The notes beneath the pieces are model-generated. The model ran no database searches. It was not told where the DNA came from and saw only the letters and a program-made list of their open reading frames with translations. A stretch of 64,000 nt of DNA, from positions 1,674,001-1,738,000 of the forward strand of contig NZ_CP047952.1 of NCBI RefSeq assembly GCF_014279875.1. Direction: 5' to 3'. This DNA is from Synechococcus sp. MEDNS5 (GTDB lineage Bacteria; Cyanobacteriota; Cyanobacteriia; PCC-6307; Cyanobiaceae). Positions within the stretch are counted from its first letter, which is position 1. Each line of letters starts with the position of its first letter. Below are positions 52,732 through 61,628 of this stretch, one piece after another. The translations under genes were made by a program, and so were the position numbers.

Positions 52732-53979
52732 GTGCGTTCCGCGATCAGGTGCATCGGCGCTGCCACGTTGTCGGTCGTGCTAGGCGCACCTGTTGAAGCG
52801 GGTCCATTTCAGACATTTCTCGGTCTTCCGGACTGGGTTGACTTCAGCATTCAGTTCACCTCTGAGCCGATGGGAGGCATCCAAGGGGGCCTCAATCCAT
52901 CGGTCAGCAGCTGGTTTCAAAACACGGTGGTGGGACTGAGCGTGGGCAGCGGCCTCAACAAGCCGGAAAAAACCTGGAAGCCACTGGATCACTGGCAGGT
53001 GAATCTTGAACTCACCAATCAGGCAGGGAACCCCAACCTCAACACGGAGCTCGGCTCAGAATTCACGCTTCAAACCTTGGTGAACCCGGTTGGCACCTGG
53101 ATCACGGCCGCCAGTGTGGAGCGCAATCGCGGCGAAAGTTGGTGGAGCGCATCCGCAGGCTTGCTGTCGATGGATCCAGACTTTCTGGTCACGCCAGCGA
53201 TGAATTCATACATCAATTCAACCCTCAACAACACACTCAACCTGCTGGTGGTTGGCCTGCCGATCAATCCCTTTGTCACCCCTGGCGTGAAAGTGGCAGC
53301 TCACTCAGAAACCATGGGCTCACTGACCTATGGATATTTCTATCTCGATCCGGAAACTTCGATCGCCTCCAGCCTGGGGGTCAACCCTGAGCAGCCGCAG
53401 GTACGAGGGGGTGTCCAGGCCCTGCAGTGGAGCACCAATCCACTGAGGTCGCGCCAGGATCTACTTGAACCGATTCGTGTGAACAACAGCCCCATCACAG
53501 TGGAGCGCCTGTTGCCTGCACCGGAGGCGCAACTCGGGAGCTATCTCGCCTCCACGCAGCTTCCATCAACGGAAACGGCGGGAGTGGGTTCAGGCCTGAA
53601 CCGTGGGATCTACGGCTCGCTCACCTGGCCGTTGAAACTTCCTCTGGGAATGGACAACCGACTCTGGGCTGCAGGGAGCCTCAGCCTTGATCCTGTGAAC
53701 AACCCGTTCCCCACATTCCTGGGAGGCGGTTGGCTTTCTCAAGGCGTACTGCCCAACCGTCCACTCGATGTTCTCGCTCTTGGATTCAGCCGCACCAGCT
53801 TCAGCCCAACCCTCTCTCCAGGCGCCACCTATGAAGGTGTGATTGAACTCAATTATTCAATACATTTGTCTGAGACAGTGCAACTGCAACCTGTTATGCA
53901 GTGGGTGATCAATCCCGGCGGACAAGGCCAAATTCAAGGCATCTGGGCCGGAGGTGTTCAGTTGAATCTGAATCTATGA
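52732..53979 (+). CDS. OprB-like outer-membrane porin
   Basis: The 415-residue protein starts at a GTG with a signal peptide (RCIGAATLSVVLGAPVEA, cleavage near AGP) and then alternates polar and non-polar residues in the way of a beta-barrel. The C-terminal end LSETVQLQPVMQWVINPGGQ with GGVQLNLNL matches the OprB carbohydrate porin pattern. No SLH domain is present, unlike many cyanobacterial porins. It sits in the outer membrane and may allow passage of small solutes. It is 5 bases after hemL and convergent with yajQ. Confidence 0.75.
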   Translation: MRSAIRCIGAATLSVVLGAPVEAGPFQTFLGLPDWVDFSIQFTSEPMGGIQGGLNPSVSSWFQNTVVGLSVGSGLNKPEKTWKPLDHWQVNLELTNQAGNPNLNTELGSEFTLQTLVNPVGTWITAASVERNRGESWWSASAGLLSMDPDFLVTPAMNSYINSTLNNTLNLLVVGLPINPFVTPGVKVAAHSETMGSLTYGYFYLDPETSIASSLGVNPEQPQVRGGVQALQWSTNPLRSRQDLLEPIRVNNSPITVERLLPAPEAQLGSYLASTQLPSTETAGVGSGLNRGIYGSLTWPLKLPLGMDNRLWAAGSLSLDPVNNPFPTFLGGGWLSQGVLPNRPLDVLALGFSRTSFSPTLSPGATYEGVIELNYSIHLSETVQLQPVMQWVINPGGQGQIQGIWAGGVQLNLNL

Positions 53980-53980
53980 G

Positions 53981-54475
53981 TCAGCGATAGTTTTCAAACT
54001 GAAGGGGAACATCTAGATCATCCTCCTTAGAACGCAACAACTGAATCACCTGCTGAAGATCATCTTTACTCTTTCCGGTCACACGAAGGCTTTCGCCCTG
54101 GATCGCAACCGTTACCTTTTTCAGCTCATCACGCACGATCTTGCTCATTTTCTTGGCCAGCTCCTGACTGAGGCCTTTCTTCAACTGGATCTCCTGCTTG
54201 ACGCGATTGCCTCCGACTGCTTCAGGCGTTTGAAAATCAAAAATTTTCAAAGACAAATTGCGCTTGGTCGCTTTTGCACGGAGAACATCTTCAACGGCTT
54301 GCAACGTCATATCACTGGCGGTTGTAATCACCACCGCGGCGTCTTCCAGCTCAATCTCAGTATTGGAGTCTTTCAGGTCGTATCGCTGGCCAACATCCCG
54401 CCGCACCTGGTCGAGAGTGTTGACCAACTCCTGGCGATCAAAATCAGAGACGACGTCGAATGAAAACGTTGCCAT
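53981..54475 (-). CDS. YajQ-family protein (UPF0234)
   Basis: A 164-residue protein with the clear YajQ layout: FSFDVVSDFDRQELVNTLDQ, QRYDLKDSN, IEL and TTASDMTLQAVEDVL, RVKQEIQLKKGLSQELAKKM and VTGKSKDDLQQVIQLLR, two ferredoxin-like domains. Members bind nucleotides, some cyclic di-GMP. The length is normal. It is cytoplasmic. The function in this strain is not given by context. Confidence 0.95.
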   Translation of the reverse strand: MATFSFDVVSDFDRQELVNTLDQVRRDVGQRYDLKDSNTEIELEDAAVVITTASDMTLQAVEDVLRAKATKRNLSLKIFDFQTPEAVGGNRVKQEIQLKKGLSQELAKKMSKIVRDELKKVTVAIQGESLRVTGKSKDDLQQVIQLLRSKEDDLDVPLQFENYR

Positions 54476-54500
54476 CGTTCAGATCTTCACTTCGACCACC

Positions 54501-55067
54501 CTAGCGCTGGGGCACCAACGTTCCTCTGATTTCTCCATTGGGATATTTCTTGGAGTGAATATTGACATAGGTCTGGGATCCCATCAAAGCCTTGAGATCC
54601 TTGGCCTCGATCTGCACAGAGCCTTTGAGGCGTCCAGCGCGGATCCCTTCAGGCAGGGGCCCACGGCTGAGCTTGAGGGTGGGTTGAAACTTGTCTGTGG
54701 TGTTGAGCTTGTAAAGCACGCCCACATTGGCGCCGGGCATCCCTTGGGGTGTGGGGCCATGGATATGAATCCCTCCATGCACGGCGGGGAGAAACAGCCC
54801 GCCACTGGAAAGATCCTGAAACGCGAAATCGAAGTGAAGCGTGCGCGTCTTGGCGTCGTAATACAGACTTTTGGGATCAATCAGGCCACCCGTCGCAGAT
54901 GAATCCGTTTTGTCTGCAAATCCCTTGCCGGAATCTCCGTTACCAGGCAACAGGCCATTTCCTTGTTCCCCGGTGAGCCGAAAAACAGTGACGTCAGCGA
55001 CGGCGGGCATCGCCGTGGCGACAACGCCCAAAGCGAACACACCTGGAATCAGCAGAGCACGGCGCAT
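54501..55067 (-). CDS. Exported CHRD-domain protein
   Basis: A 188-residue protein with a signal peptide (MRRALLIPGVFALGVVATAM, cleavage near AVADV) and a CHRD domain marked by the ending QTYVNIHSKKYPNGEIRGTL and HGGIHIHGPTPQGMPG. CHRD domains occur in exported proteins of unclear role. Its ATG overlaps, on the opposite strand, the ATG of the MAPEG gene in the four bases CATG. Confidence 0.88.
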   Translation of the reverse strand: MRRALLIPGVFALGVVATAMPAVADVTVFRLTGEQGNGLLPGNGDSGKGFADKTDSSATGGLIDPKSLYYDAKTRTLHFDFAFQDLSSGGLFLPAVHGGIHIHGPTPQGMPGANVGVLYKLNTTDKFQPTLKLSRGPLPEGIRAGRLKGSVQIEAKDLKALMGSQTYVNIHSKKYPNGEIRGTLVPQR

Positions 55068-55569
55068 GGCGATTCAGGCGATTCCTATCGTCATAGCCAT
55101 TGCGCTGTTCATTGTGAACTTGATTGATCTCCTGACCCAAACACCCGCTGCCCCCTACGCCTGGTCGCTGGTGCTGTCGGGTGGCGTGGTGATCGCCAGC
55201 GTTGTGCCCCTCGGCGCGGCTCGCTCTCAGGCCAATTTCACCATGAATGACATGAAGGCGCCCCGCGCGATGTTTGAGCGCCTTCCCGCTTGGGGACAGC
55301 GGGCCAGTTGGGCTCATCAGAACAGTTTCGAAGCCTTCACGCTGCACGCCCCTGCTGCACTACTGGCCCTGATGGCTGTGCTGCAACTGGGGCCGCTGGG
55401 TGGACTTGCGATTCCTGCGGCTCTGCTTCAACCCGTGCTCAGACTGGTGTACCTGCCGGCCTATGTCGCCAACGTGCCACCTCTAAGAGGTCTCTGCTGG
55501 GCAGGAGCCCTCTCCTGCACGGGAATTCTGTATCTGGAGGGGCTGCGAGCCCTGATTGCAACGGCTTAG
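55066..55569 (+). CDS. MAPEG-family membrane protein
   Basis: A 167-residue membrane protein with about four helices. The MAPEG signature is seen in FERLPAWGQRASWAHQNSFEAF, with the Arg, Asn and Glu of the glutathione-site loop between helix 1 and helix 2. The hydrophobic helices PIVIAIALFIVNLIDLL, LVLSGGVVIASVV and others follow. MAPEG proteins include glutathione-dependent transferases; in cyanobacteria the substrate is unknown. The frame is open further upstream but that part is antisense to the CHRD gene. It overlaps the SPFH gene by four bases, tail to tail. Confidence 0.82.
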   Translation: MAIQAIPIVIAIALFIVNLIDLLTQTPAAPYAWSLVLSGGVVIASVVPLGAARSQANFTMNDMKAPRAMFERLPAWGQRASWAHQNSFEAFTLHAPAALLALMAVLQLGPLGGLAIPAALLQPVLRLVYLPAYVANVPPLRGLCWAGALSCTGILYLEGLRALIATA

Positions 55570-56480
55570 CGATCTCCCTGCTGGAACTGTTTCAACGCCG
55601 CCAACAGCGACGCCGGGGACTGGGGATCCACCATCAACACGCTGCCCGCGGGTGAATCAGCCATGCGTTGCCCCATCTCCATCCAATTCTCGGCAAGCAT
55701 TAAACGGATCGCCTCTTCCGTTTGCGGACTCTCTGCAAGAGCTTTCGCAACCACAAGAGCAGCCTGGGATTTCGCTTCAGCCAGAACGCTCTGCTGATTG
55801 GCCTGGGCTTCGGCATCCAACATCAGTGCCTCTTTCTGAGCTTGCGCATCGAGCACAAGAGCTTCAGCCCGCCCCCGTGCTTCGTTGAGCTGCGCTTCCT
55901 TTTCTCCTTCGGAACGCAGAATCGCAGCCCGTTTTTCCCGTTCTGCCGTCATCTGAGCCTCCATTGCCTGCTTCACCCCTGGGGAAGGATTGATGTCGCG
56001 CATCTCCACCCGGGTCACCTTCACGCCCCATGGATCCGTGGCTTCATCAAGTGCCCTGAGAAGCAATTCATTCACTTCACTGCGTGTCGTGAAGGTCTGA
56101 TCGAGATCAAGTTTGCCCATTTCGGCGCGGATCTGAGTCAGCACCAGATTCACCATTGCTGCCTGAAGATTGTCAACGGCGTAATAAGCCTGGGAATGTT
56201 CAAGAAGTTGCCAATACACCACCGCATCCACCTCAATGGAAACATTGTCTCGCGTGATGCAGAGCTGAGGAGGAATATCCAGCACACGCTCTTTCAGTGA
56301 TTCGTGGCTCACAACTTTTTCCACCACAGGAATCACAATGGACAACCCGGGCTGAAGCTCGCGATCGTATTTCCCAAGACGCTCCACCAATCTCGATCGG
56401 CCGCCGCTGGTGACTTTGACGCTGCCGGTCCCCAGAAGCGCTAGCAGGAGCAGAGCGGGTAATCCAACAAGAGCTTCCAT
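55566..56480 (-). CDS. SPFH/band 7 (stomatin-like, QmcA-type) protein
   Basis: A 304-residue membrane-anchored protein: N-terminal helix (LVGLPALLLLALLGTGSV), then the SPFH domain (LVERLGKYDRELQPGLSIVI, VLDIPPQLCITRDNVSIEVD, AMVNLVLTQIRAEMG) and a long charged coiled coil (EREKRAAILRSEGEKEAQLN) with Ala/Gln-rich helix. SPFH proteins organise membrane microdomains and often pair with NfeD. The NfeD gene lies divergently just next to it. The call is firm; the cargo is unknown. Confidence 0.93.
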   Translation of the reverse strand: MEALVGLPALLLLALLGTGSVKVTSGGRSRLVERLGKYDRELQPGLSIVIPVVEKVVSHESLKERVLDIPPQLCITRDNVSIEVDAVVYWQLLEHSQAYYAVDNLQAAMVNLVLTQIRAEMGKLDLDQTFTTRSEVNELLLRALDEATDPWGVKVTRVEMRDINPSPGVKQAMEAQMTAEREKRAAILRSEGEKEAQLNEARGRAEALVLDAQAQKEALMLDAEAQANQQSVLAEAKSQAALVVAKALAESPQTEEAIRLMLAENWMEMGQRMADSPAGSVLMVDPQSPASLLAALKQFQQGDR

Positions 56481-56536
56481 GATTTTTGGTTTTCCTCAAC
56501 GATAGAGACCAGAGTGAGAGAAGTCAGTCGCTTGCG

Positions 56537-56980
56537 ATGCCTCCTCTTGCAGTCCCTCTGGTTTGGCTACTGCTGGCAGGGCTTCTGTTGGCCATCGAGT
56601 TATCACAACCAGGCTTTGACGGCCTGATGGTGGCTGTGCTGGGAGGACTGAGCCTCTCCGTGCTGACGGCCCTCCTCCCTCTGCCGATCTGGCTCCAGAT
56701 CGGCCTTTTTGTCGTGATCACTGTGGCGGGGACCCTCTGGCTCAGCCGCTGGTCCGCCAAGCGCACACCATCGTCAAGTCGCCGCAGACTGAACGAAGAC
56801 ACCGCGGAGGTTCTCGGCACCATCACTCCAGGTGGAGAGGGGCGGGTGCGTTGGCATGGCCAAAGCTGGGCCGCAAGTTCGCTCGACCTGGAGCAAACCC
56901 TGGAGGCCGGAGACCAGGTGCTGGTGATGGGGCGAGACGGAACCCAACTTCAAATTCTTCCAATCAACGCTCTGCGCTGA
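56537..56980 (+). CDS. NfeD-family membrane protein
   Basis: A 147-residue protein with three or four membrane helices at about 5-80 (LVWLLLAGLLLAIELSQPGF, VAVLGGLSLSVLTALLPL, IGLFVVITVAGTLWL) and a C-terminal OB-fold-like domain at about 95-145 (GTITPGGEGRVRWHGQSWAA, VLVMGRDGTQLQILP). This is the short NfeD type without the N-terminal protease domain. It pairs with the divergent SPFH gene, the usual partner. The start by ATG at 56537 is preferred to that at 56486. Confidence 0.88.
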   Translation: MPPLAVPLVWLLLAGLLLAIELSQPGFDGLMVAVLGGLSLSVLTALLPLPIWLQIGLFVVITVAGTLWLSRWSAKRTPSSSRRRLNEDTAEVLGTITPGGEGRVRWHGQSWAASSLDLEQTLEAGDQVLVMGRDGTQLQILPINALR

Positions 56981-56983
56981 CCT

Positions 56984-57496
56984 TCAGTCGAAATACAGCA
57001 GGCTCACCACTTTCCCCATGTCCTCGGCGTTGCGGCAGCTCGCGAGCAGGGTTTCGCTGTCATGAAAGGCCAGACAGATCAGCTGATCACAGCGGGTGAT
57101 GATGTCCTGATTGCAGAGACTGCTTGCCATCGGCAACGACAGGTCGTCGTGCTCAGGCTTTTCAATGAGATGCAGCACTTGTTCGAGCTGATCCTGGATC
57201 TCAGGTCCCTGGCGGCTGAGGCTTTGGGGAAGAAGCACAGTGAGCTTCGAAGCATCCACAGCCAGAACACCTCTGATCACCGCCGCATTCACGCCCTGTG
57301 CTCCAGAGGTGACCAGGGAATGACCTTCCTGTGCCAGAGAGCGTGCAATCAGCTCAATGAGGTGGATCGCCACCACAGGAACGTGACGGCTACCAAGAAT
57401 GGCGATGCGCCGTTGACCCTTGTCCTGCAGCAAGGCCAGTTCCTGAGCAAGGGTGTCGACCTTGTCCAGTGCAGGAAGATCGAGGGATCGGCTCAA
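56984..57496 (-). CDS. DprA/LOG-like Rossmann domain protein
   Basis: The 170-residue protein has a Rossmann-like core: RRIAILGSRHVPVVAIHLIE, then SLVTSGAQGVNAAVIRGVL, resembling the DprA motif for DNA binding (SGxARGID) but without the C-terminal DprA domain, and LICLAFHDSETLLAS. This suggests a nucleotide- or DNA-binding protein of the DprA/LOG superfamily. It starts with a TTG. It ends 3 bases from the convergent NfeD gene. The specific role is unknown. Confidence 0.6.
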   Translation of the reverse strand: MSRSLDLPALDKVDTLAQELALLQDKGQRRIAILGSRHVPVVAIHLIELIARSLAQEGHSLVTSGAQGVNAAVIRGVLAVDASKLTVLLPQSLSRQGPEIQDQLEQVLHLIEKPEHDDLSLPMASSLCNQDIITRCDQLICLAFHDSETLLASCRNAEDMGKVVSLLYFD

Positions 57497-57532
57497 TGAC
57501 GACGCGCGTGCGTGTCTTGAAGTTAGCAGCGA

Positions 57533-58621
57533 TCAAGCCAGACCAACGGCCTTGATGAGGTCGTTCAAACGGCAATGCTCTTCCACCAGGCGAAAGGCGT
57601 AGGTCGCTTTGACCGCTTCATGCAGCCGCACATGGCCAAAAGCCTGCTCGATTACTTCGACCGTGGCCAAAGTGTCGTGATCCACTTTCAGCAATGGGAC
57701 TTCCAGCTCATCAGCCCGGTTGATCAGCTGCGGCAGAGGTTCGCCAGCACCGGTGAGAATGAGGCACTGGGTGGAGGCCTCCAGAGCAGCCAGCTGAATG
57801 TCGGTCCGGTCCGCGCCTGTCACCACGGCCATGTTGCGGCGACGCCTGAAGAACTCCATCGCCGAGTTCACATTCATGGCACCGATGCTGAGGGTTTCCA
57901 CCAGCAACTCCAGCTTCTCGGGGCAGCAGATCACCCGCGCATCCAATCGCCGTACCAGCTCGCCCACTGTGACGCTGCGCAACAGGGGAGAGCGGGGCAT
58001 CACCCCGAACACAGAGAGGCCCAACCTCTGCAGGGCTGGAACCACCTCTCGTTCGAGCCCTTCAACCTCATCAGGGGTGACCGCATTCAGCACAACGCCA
58101 CACAAGCGATCCCCGAGTTGCGTCTTCGCCGCAAGCAGAGCATCCACACTGCAGCTGTCTTGCCAGAGGTGCACCAGCACGACGGGGGCATCAAGATCAT
58201 TCGCCAGCTGCACCAGACTCAAGCCATAGAGCAGGCCTTCGTGGAGATTACCGGCAGCCTCAAGAAGGGTCACCCCACCGTCAAACCCAAGGAGTTGCTT
58301 CCGAAGATGATCCAAACCATTGCCCGCAGTTAACAGGCCCTCCGCCAAACGCTTCTCGGCGGTGGACGGCGACAGGAGATGAAGCGATGAAATCAACTCC
58401 TGATCATCAAGACCAAGGGTTTCACCAACAAAACGAACATCGTCATCGATCAAAGGATCGGGCAAGGCACCTTGCTCAGGCATCCAATCGAAACTGGTGG
58501 CCAGGGGTTTTCCAAACCGAACGCGTTCACCGGATGAGAGCAGATGGCGCGCCAGGCCCAACACAAGGGCTGATTTGCCACTGAAGGGTTCACAGGATCC
58601 GATCAGCAACGTGGAGCCCAT
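57533..58621 (-). CDS. BioD-like plus DRTGG-domain protein (phosphotransacetylase N-terminal type)
   Basis: The 362-residue protein has an N-terminal P-loop ATPase domain of the BioD/CobB type (LLIGSCEPFSGKSALVLGLA, with the GKS loop), a middle part (LLEAAGNLHEGLLYGLSL, VLVHLWQDSCSVD, LCGVVLNAVTPDEVEGLE), and a C-terminal DRTGG domain (VVTGADRTDIQLAALEA, CLILTGAGEP). This is the layout found N-terminal to some phosphotransacetylases, but here it stands alone. The ATG at 58621 is preferred to the earlier frame. The enzyme activity is unknown. Confidence 0.85.
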   Translation of the reverse strand: MGSTLLIGSCEPFSGKSALVLGLARHLLSSGERVRFGKPLATSFDWMPEQGALPDPLIDDDVRFVGETLGLDDQELISSLHLLSPSTAEKRLAEGLLTAGNGLDHLRKQLLGFDGGVTLLEAAGNLHEGLLYGLSLVQLANDLDAPVVLVHLWQDSCSVDALLAAKTQLGDRLCGVVLNAVTPDEVEGLEREVVPALQRLGLSVFGVMPRSPLLRSVTVGELVRRLDARVICCPEKLELLVETLSIGAMNVNSAMEFFRRRRNMAVVTGADRTDIQLAALEASTQCLILTGAGEPLPQLINRADELEVPLLKVDHDTLATVEVIEQAFGHVRLHEAVKATYAFRLVEEHCRLNDLIKAVGLA

Positions 58622-58649
58622 GCGGGAATTTGGTGGTTCTTGTTGCAAT

Positions 58650-59030
58650 TTAAAGGGGTCGGTCGTCCGCGAACCTGCTGAGCAGGAGCCATTGCCAAAA
58701 GCTGTCAGGAAGATCGTTGCCGCGGCCATGCACCGGCCCCTCCATCAACCAGCTCAGCAACTGATGAGCGGGACATTCGAAGCGGTAATCAACCCCGGGA
58801 TGACTCTCAAAGCGCAGATCACAACGACAGGGTTCAAGCGGGGCCTGCACTGGATCCCAACGCAGAAAAAAACGATGCGCAGGGGCATCGACCAGCGTCC
58901 GTTCACCGGCATGCTCCCCAAACGGCAGCATGGCCAGCGCCTGCCTGAGTAAGGATTCCCTCTCACGCCCCCCGCAGTAGGGAGCAAAGAGCGCCAACTG
59001 AGCCTCCCAGGAAAGGCCAGACAAGGTCAT
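58650..59030 (-). CDS. Conserved hypothetical protein
   Basis: A 126-residue soluble protein with no signal or membrane segment. It begins MTLSGLSWEAQLALFAPYCG, has a His/Arg/Cys patch (RFFLRWDPVQAPLEPCRCDL) and a Trp-rich end (SFWQWLLLSRFADD). No family recognised. It lies 28 bases upstream of the DRTGG gene on the same strand and may share its transcript. Divergent from the SDR gene. Confidence 0.6.
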   Translation of the reverse strand: MTLSGLSWEAQLALFAPYCGGRERESLLRQALAMLPFGEHAGERTLVDAPAHRFFLRWDPVQAPLEPCRCDLRFESHPGVDYRFECPAHQLLSWLMEGPVHGRGNDLPDSFWQWLLLSRFADDRPL

Positions 59031-59068
59031 ACCGTCGGTGTGCCTCAAGCATGCCCCAGTTCATCGCG

Positions 59069-59833
59069 ATGGCACAGACCAGAAGCAGCTCTCCCCAGAC
59101 CGGTGTGGAGCCCAAGGGGTGGCAGGGGCAACGGGTGGGAATCACCGGAGCGAATGGTGAACTGGGGCGCGCCCTCACAGCGAAGTTGAGGGAGCGCGGT
59201 GCCTGGGTCGTTGGCATCAGTCACCGCGCCAGGGTCGAGGCACCATCGCCACTGCAGTCCGCGCAGGATTGGGTGTGCTGGTGCAGTGGTGAGGAAGAGG
59301 CTCTCGATCCGACTCTGAGAGATCTTGATGTGCTGGTGCTTAACCATGGCGTGAATCCCGGTGGAGATCAGGCTTCTGAAGCCTTGACCAAAGCGATCGA
59401 GATCAATGCGCTGAGCCACTGGCGCCTGATCCAGCGTTTCGAGCAGATTTGTCTCGAAGACCCTCTGCGGCCAAGGGAACTTTGGGTGAACACTTCAGAG
59501 GCTGAAATCCAACCGGCTCTCAGTCCCGGCTATGAGCTGAGCAAACGACTGATCGGCCAATTGGTCAGCTTGCGCTGGAGTGTTCCCGAACGCCAGCGCG
59601 CGGGTCTGCCTCGCCTACGCAAACTAGTGCTTGGGCCCTTTCGCTCGAGCCTCAATCCCATCGGTGTGATGTCTGCGGCCTTTGTCGCCAAGCAAGTTCT
59701 CGTTCAAGCGAACCTCGGGCTACCACTGATTGTGGTCACACCGAATCCACTGACCTTCGTTTTGATGCCACTGACAGAGCTTGGCCGCTGGATCTACAAC
59801 CGGAGTTTCAGGCTCAATCGCCCCGATCCGTAA
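59069..59833 (+). CDS. Short-chain dehydrogenase/reductase
   Basis: A 254-residue NAD(P)-dependent SDR. The cofactor loop is VGITGANGELGRALTA (TGxxxxxG), the central NHG motif is LVLNHGVNPGG, and the active-site Y-x-x-x-K is YELSK with an upstream Ser in NTSEAE. A terminal hydrophobic part (LTFVLMPLTELGRWIY) could associate with a membrane. The substrate is unknown. ATG at 59069 or 59051 are both possible. It overlaps map by 20 bases, tail to tail. Confidence 0.85.
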   Translation: MAQTRSSSPQTGVEPKGWQGQRVGITGANGELGRALTAKLRERGAWVVGISHRARVEAPSPLQSAQDWVCWCSGEEEALDPTLRDLDVLVLNHGVNPGGDQASEALTKAIEINALSHWRLIQRFEQICLEDPLRPRELWVNTSEAEIQPALSPGYELSKRLIGQLVSLRWSVPERQRAGLPRLRKLVLGPFRSSLNPIGVMSAAFVAKQVLVQANLGLPLIVVTPNPLTFVLMPLTELGRWIYNRSFRLNRPDP

Positions 59834-60653
59834 GAATTTCACAGCCATCCGATGTCACCACGATGGTGTGCTCCCACTGGGCCGACATTCGCCCATCTCG
59901 AGTCACCACGGTCCAACGGTCCTTAAGGGTGCGGCAAGCCTTGCTACCGGCATTGAGGATGGGTTCTACGGCGAGAGTCATACCCGGCCTGAGCGTCACA
60001 TTGGGCAGGGCGTCAGTGCGGAAATTGAACACGGACGGCTCCTCGTGGAGATTGCGGCCAACGCCATGTCCCGTGTAGTCCTCCACCACGCTGAAACCGC
60101 CCTCACGGACGCGATCTTCGACCGCACCAGCGATGTCGAGCAAGGTGTTGCCGGCACGAATCTGAGCGAGTCCTGCAAGAAGTGATTCCTGGGCGACGCG
60201 ACTGAGCGTGGCCGCTTCTTCGTTGACATCGCCCACGCAGATCGTGACGCAACTGTCGCCGTGGTAGCCCTCAAAAAATGCGCCCGTGTCCACTTTCAGG
60301 AGATCTCCAGCCTTGATCACGCGCTTGTTGCTGGGAATGCCATGCACCACTTCATTGTTGATGCTGGCGCAGATGCTGGCGGGAAAGCCGTGATACCCCT
60401 TGAAGCTTGGAGTGGCTCCCATTTCGCGGATTCTTCGCTCAGCGTGGGCATCGAGATCGCCTGTGGTCTGGCCTGGTTCCACCAGATCCATGATTTCCCT
60501 CAGCACGGTGGCCACGATGCGACTGGCCTTCGCCATGATCTTGAGTTCGCGTGCCGACTTGATCTCAACCCCTCGTCGCTGCTGAATGCGTGGACCTGTC
60601 GCGGTGACGGAACCGCTCTGAGCTGAGGCGAGAAGATCTGCGAACAAGTTCAT
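59814..60653 (-). CDS. map: Methionine aminopeptidase, type I
   Basis: A 279-residue MetAP, which removes the initiator Met. The metal ligands are visible: Asp in LLKVDTGAFFEGYHGD (two), His in YTGHGVGRNLHEEP, Glu in MTLAVEPIL and the final Glu in QWEHTIVVT. The HGFPASICASINNEVVHGIP loop supports type I. An N-terminal extension of about 30 residues (LFADLLASAQSGSVTATGP) precedes the catalytic domain, as in some longer paralogues. It is the first gene on its strand here. Confidence 0.95.
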   Translation of the reverse strand: MNLFADLLASAQSGSVTATGPRIQQRRGVEIKSARELKIMAKASRIVATVLREIMDLVEPGQTTGDLDAHAERRIREMGATPSFKGYHGFPASICASINNEVVHGIPSNKRVIKAGDLLKVDTGAFFEGYHGDSCVTICVGDVNEEAATLSRVAQESLLAGLAQIRAGNTLLDIAGAVEDRVREGGFSVVEDYTGHGVGRNLHEEPSVFNFRTDALPNVTLRPGMTLAVEPILNAGSKACRTLKDRWTVVTRDGRMSAQWEHTIVVTSDGCEILTDRGD

Positions 60654-60714
60654 CGGTCGTTCCTTCGGGACAATCCCGACGTCTTCCTGTCACGCTATCA
60701 ATCGTGCAAAGGGA

Positions 60715-61038
60715 ATGACGGTGATGCGTTGGATGGCGCAGATCAGGCGCTGGCATCGATGGATTGCTCCGTTCGTTTTGCTGCCACTACTCACATCAGT
60801 GATCAGTGGTCTGACGTATCGACTGGCCCGGGATTGGGGAGGATTGAGTCGTGATCAGGCTCACTGGCTGATGAGCCTGCACGAAGGCGAGTGGCTTGGA
60901 CCTGAACTCGAACCTGTTGTGGTTTTGCTCAACGCCCTGGGGTTGATTTGGATGTTGGCCACCGGCGGGGCCATGCTGATTCAGAGCTGGACTTCCGCTC
61001 TCAAAAAACGTTTCAACAAGGGGGAGTCGGCAGGGTAA
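60715..61038 (+). CDS. Small PepSY-TM-like membrane protein
   Basis: A 107-residue protein with a basic start (RRWHRWIAP), a helix (FVLLPLLTSVISGLTYRLA), a short loop (LMSLHEGEWLGPELEP) and a second helix (VVLLNALGLIWMLATGGAML). The RRWHRWIAP-LTSVISGL and LHEGEWLGPEL motifs resemble the PepSY-associated membrane family. It is 32 bases before rplS and likely shares its transcript. The role is unknown. Confidence 0.7.
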   Translation: MTVMRWMAQIRRWHRWIAPFVLLPLLTSVISGLTYRLARDWGGLSRDQAHWLMSLHEGEWLGPELEPVVVLLNALGLIWMLATGGAMLIQSWTSALKKRFNKGESAG

Positions 61039-61070
61039 GGTAGTTGTTTGGTGTGATTCCCCGGAGCTGG

Positions 61071-61565
61071 ATGGCAGCGGATCCAAACGACACTTCTGTA
61101 AAGGACAGCGCAACAGCGGCGACGGATAGCGCTGTTGAGAACGGTGGTACTGATACTGCGGCTGCAGAGTCGATAACAGAGTCATCGCCCAAGATCAGCA
61201 CGGTTCGCCTGAAGCCTGCAGATCTGATCCGGGAATTCGAAACAGCTCAGCTGAAGAGCGACCTTCCAGATATTTACGTTGGCGACACCGTCCGCGTTGG
61301 CGTGCGAATCAGCGAAGGCAATAAGGAACGCGTTCAGCCCTACGAGGGCGTAGTCATTGCCAAGCGTCACGGCGGCATGCATCAAACCATCACCGTGCGC
61401 CGTATCTTCCAAGGAATCGGCGTCGAGCGCGTTTTCATGCTGCACAGTCCGCAGGTTGCCTCCGTGAAGGTTGAACGTCGCGGTAAAGTAAGAAGGGCGA
61501 AGCTTTTCTATCTGCGGGAACGGGTGGGCAAGGCCACCCGCGTGAAGCAGCGCTTCGATCGCTGA
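61071..61565 (+). CDS. rplS: 50S ribosomal protein L19
   Basis: A 164-residue L19 with the core [40 protein letters not shown] and [21 protein letters not shown]19 sits at the 30S-50S interface. There is a low-complexity acidic and Ala/Thr-rich extension of about 45 residues before the core, which usual L19 lacks. ATG at 61071 has a GGAG ribosome site 8 bases upstream. It is followed by tRNA-Trp. Confidence 0.96.
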   Translation: MAADPNDTSVKDSATAATDSAVENGGTDTAAAESITESSPKISTVRLKPADLIREFETAQLKSDLPDIYVGDTVRVGVRISEGNKERVQPYEGVVIAKRHGGMHQTITVRRIFQGIGVERVFMLHSPQVASVKVERRGKVRRAKLFYLRERVGKATRVKQRFDR

Positions 61566-61628
61566 GGTTTCGACCTCGTTCAATCCAAATACCATCGTTT
61601 CGGCGATGGTCGAGGGGTTCATCGCCTT

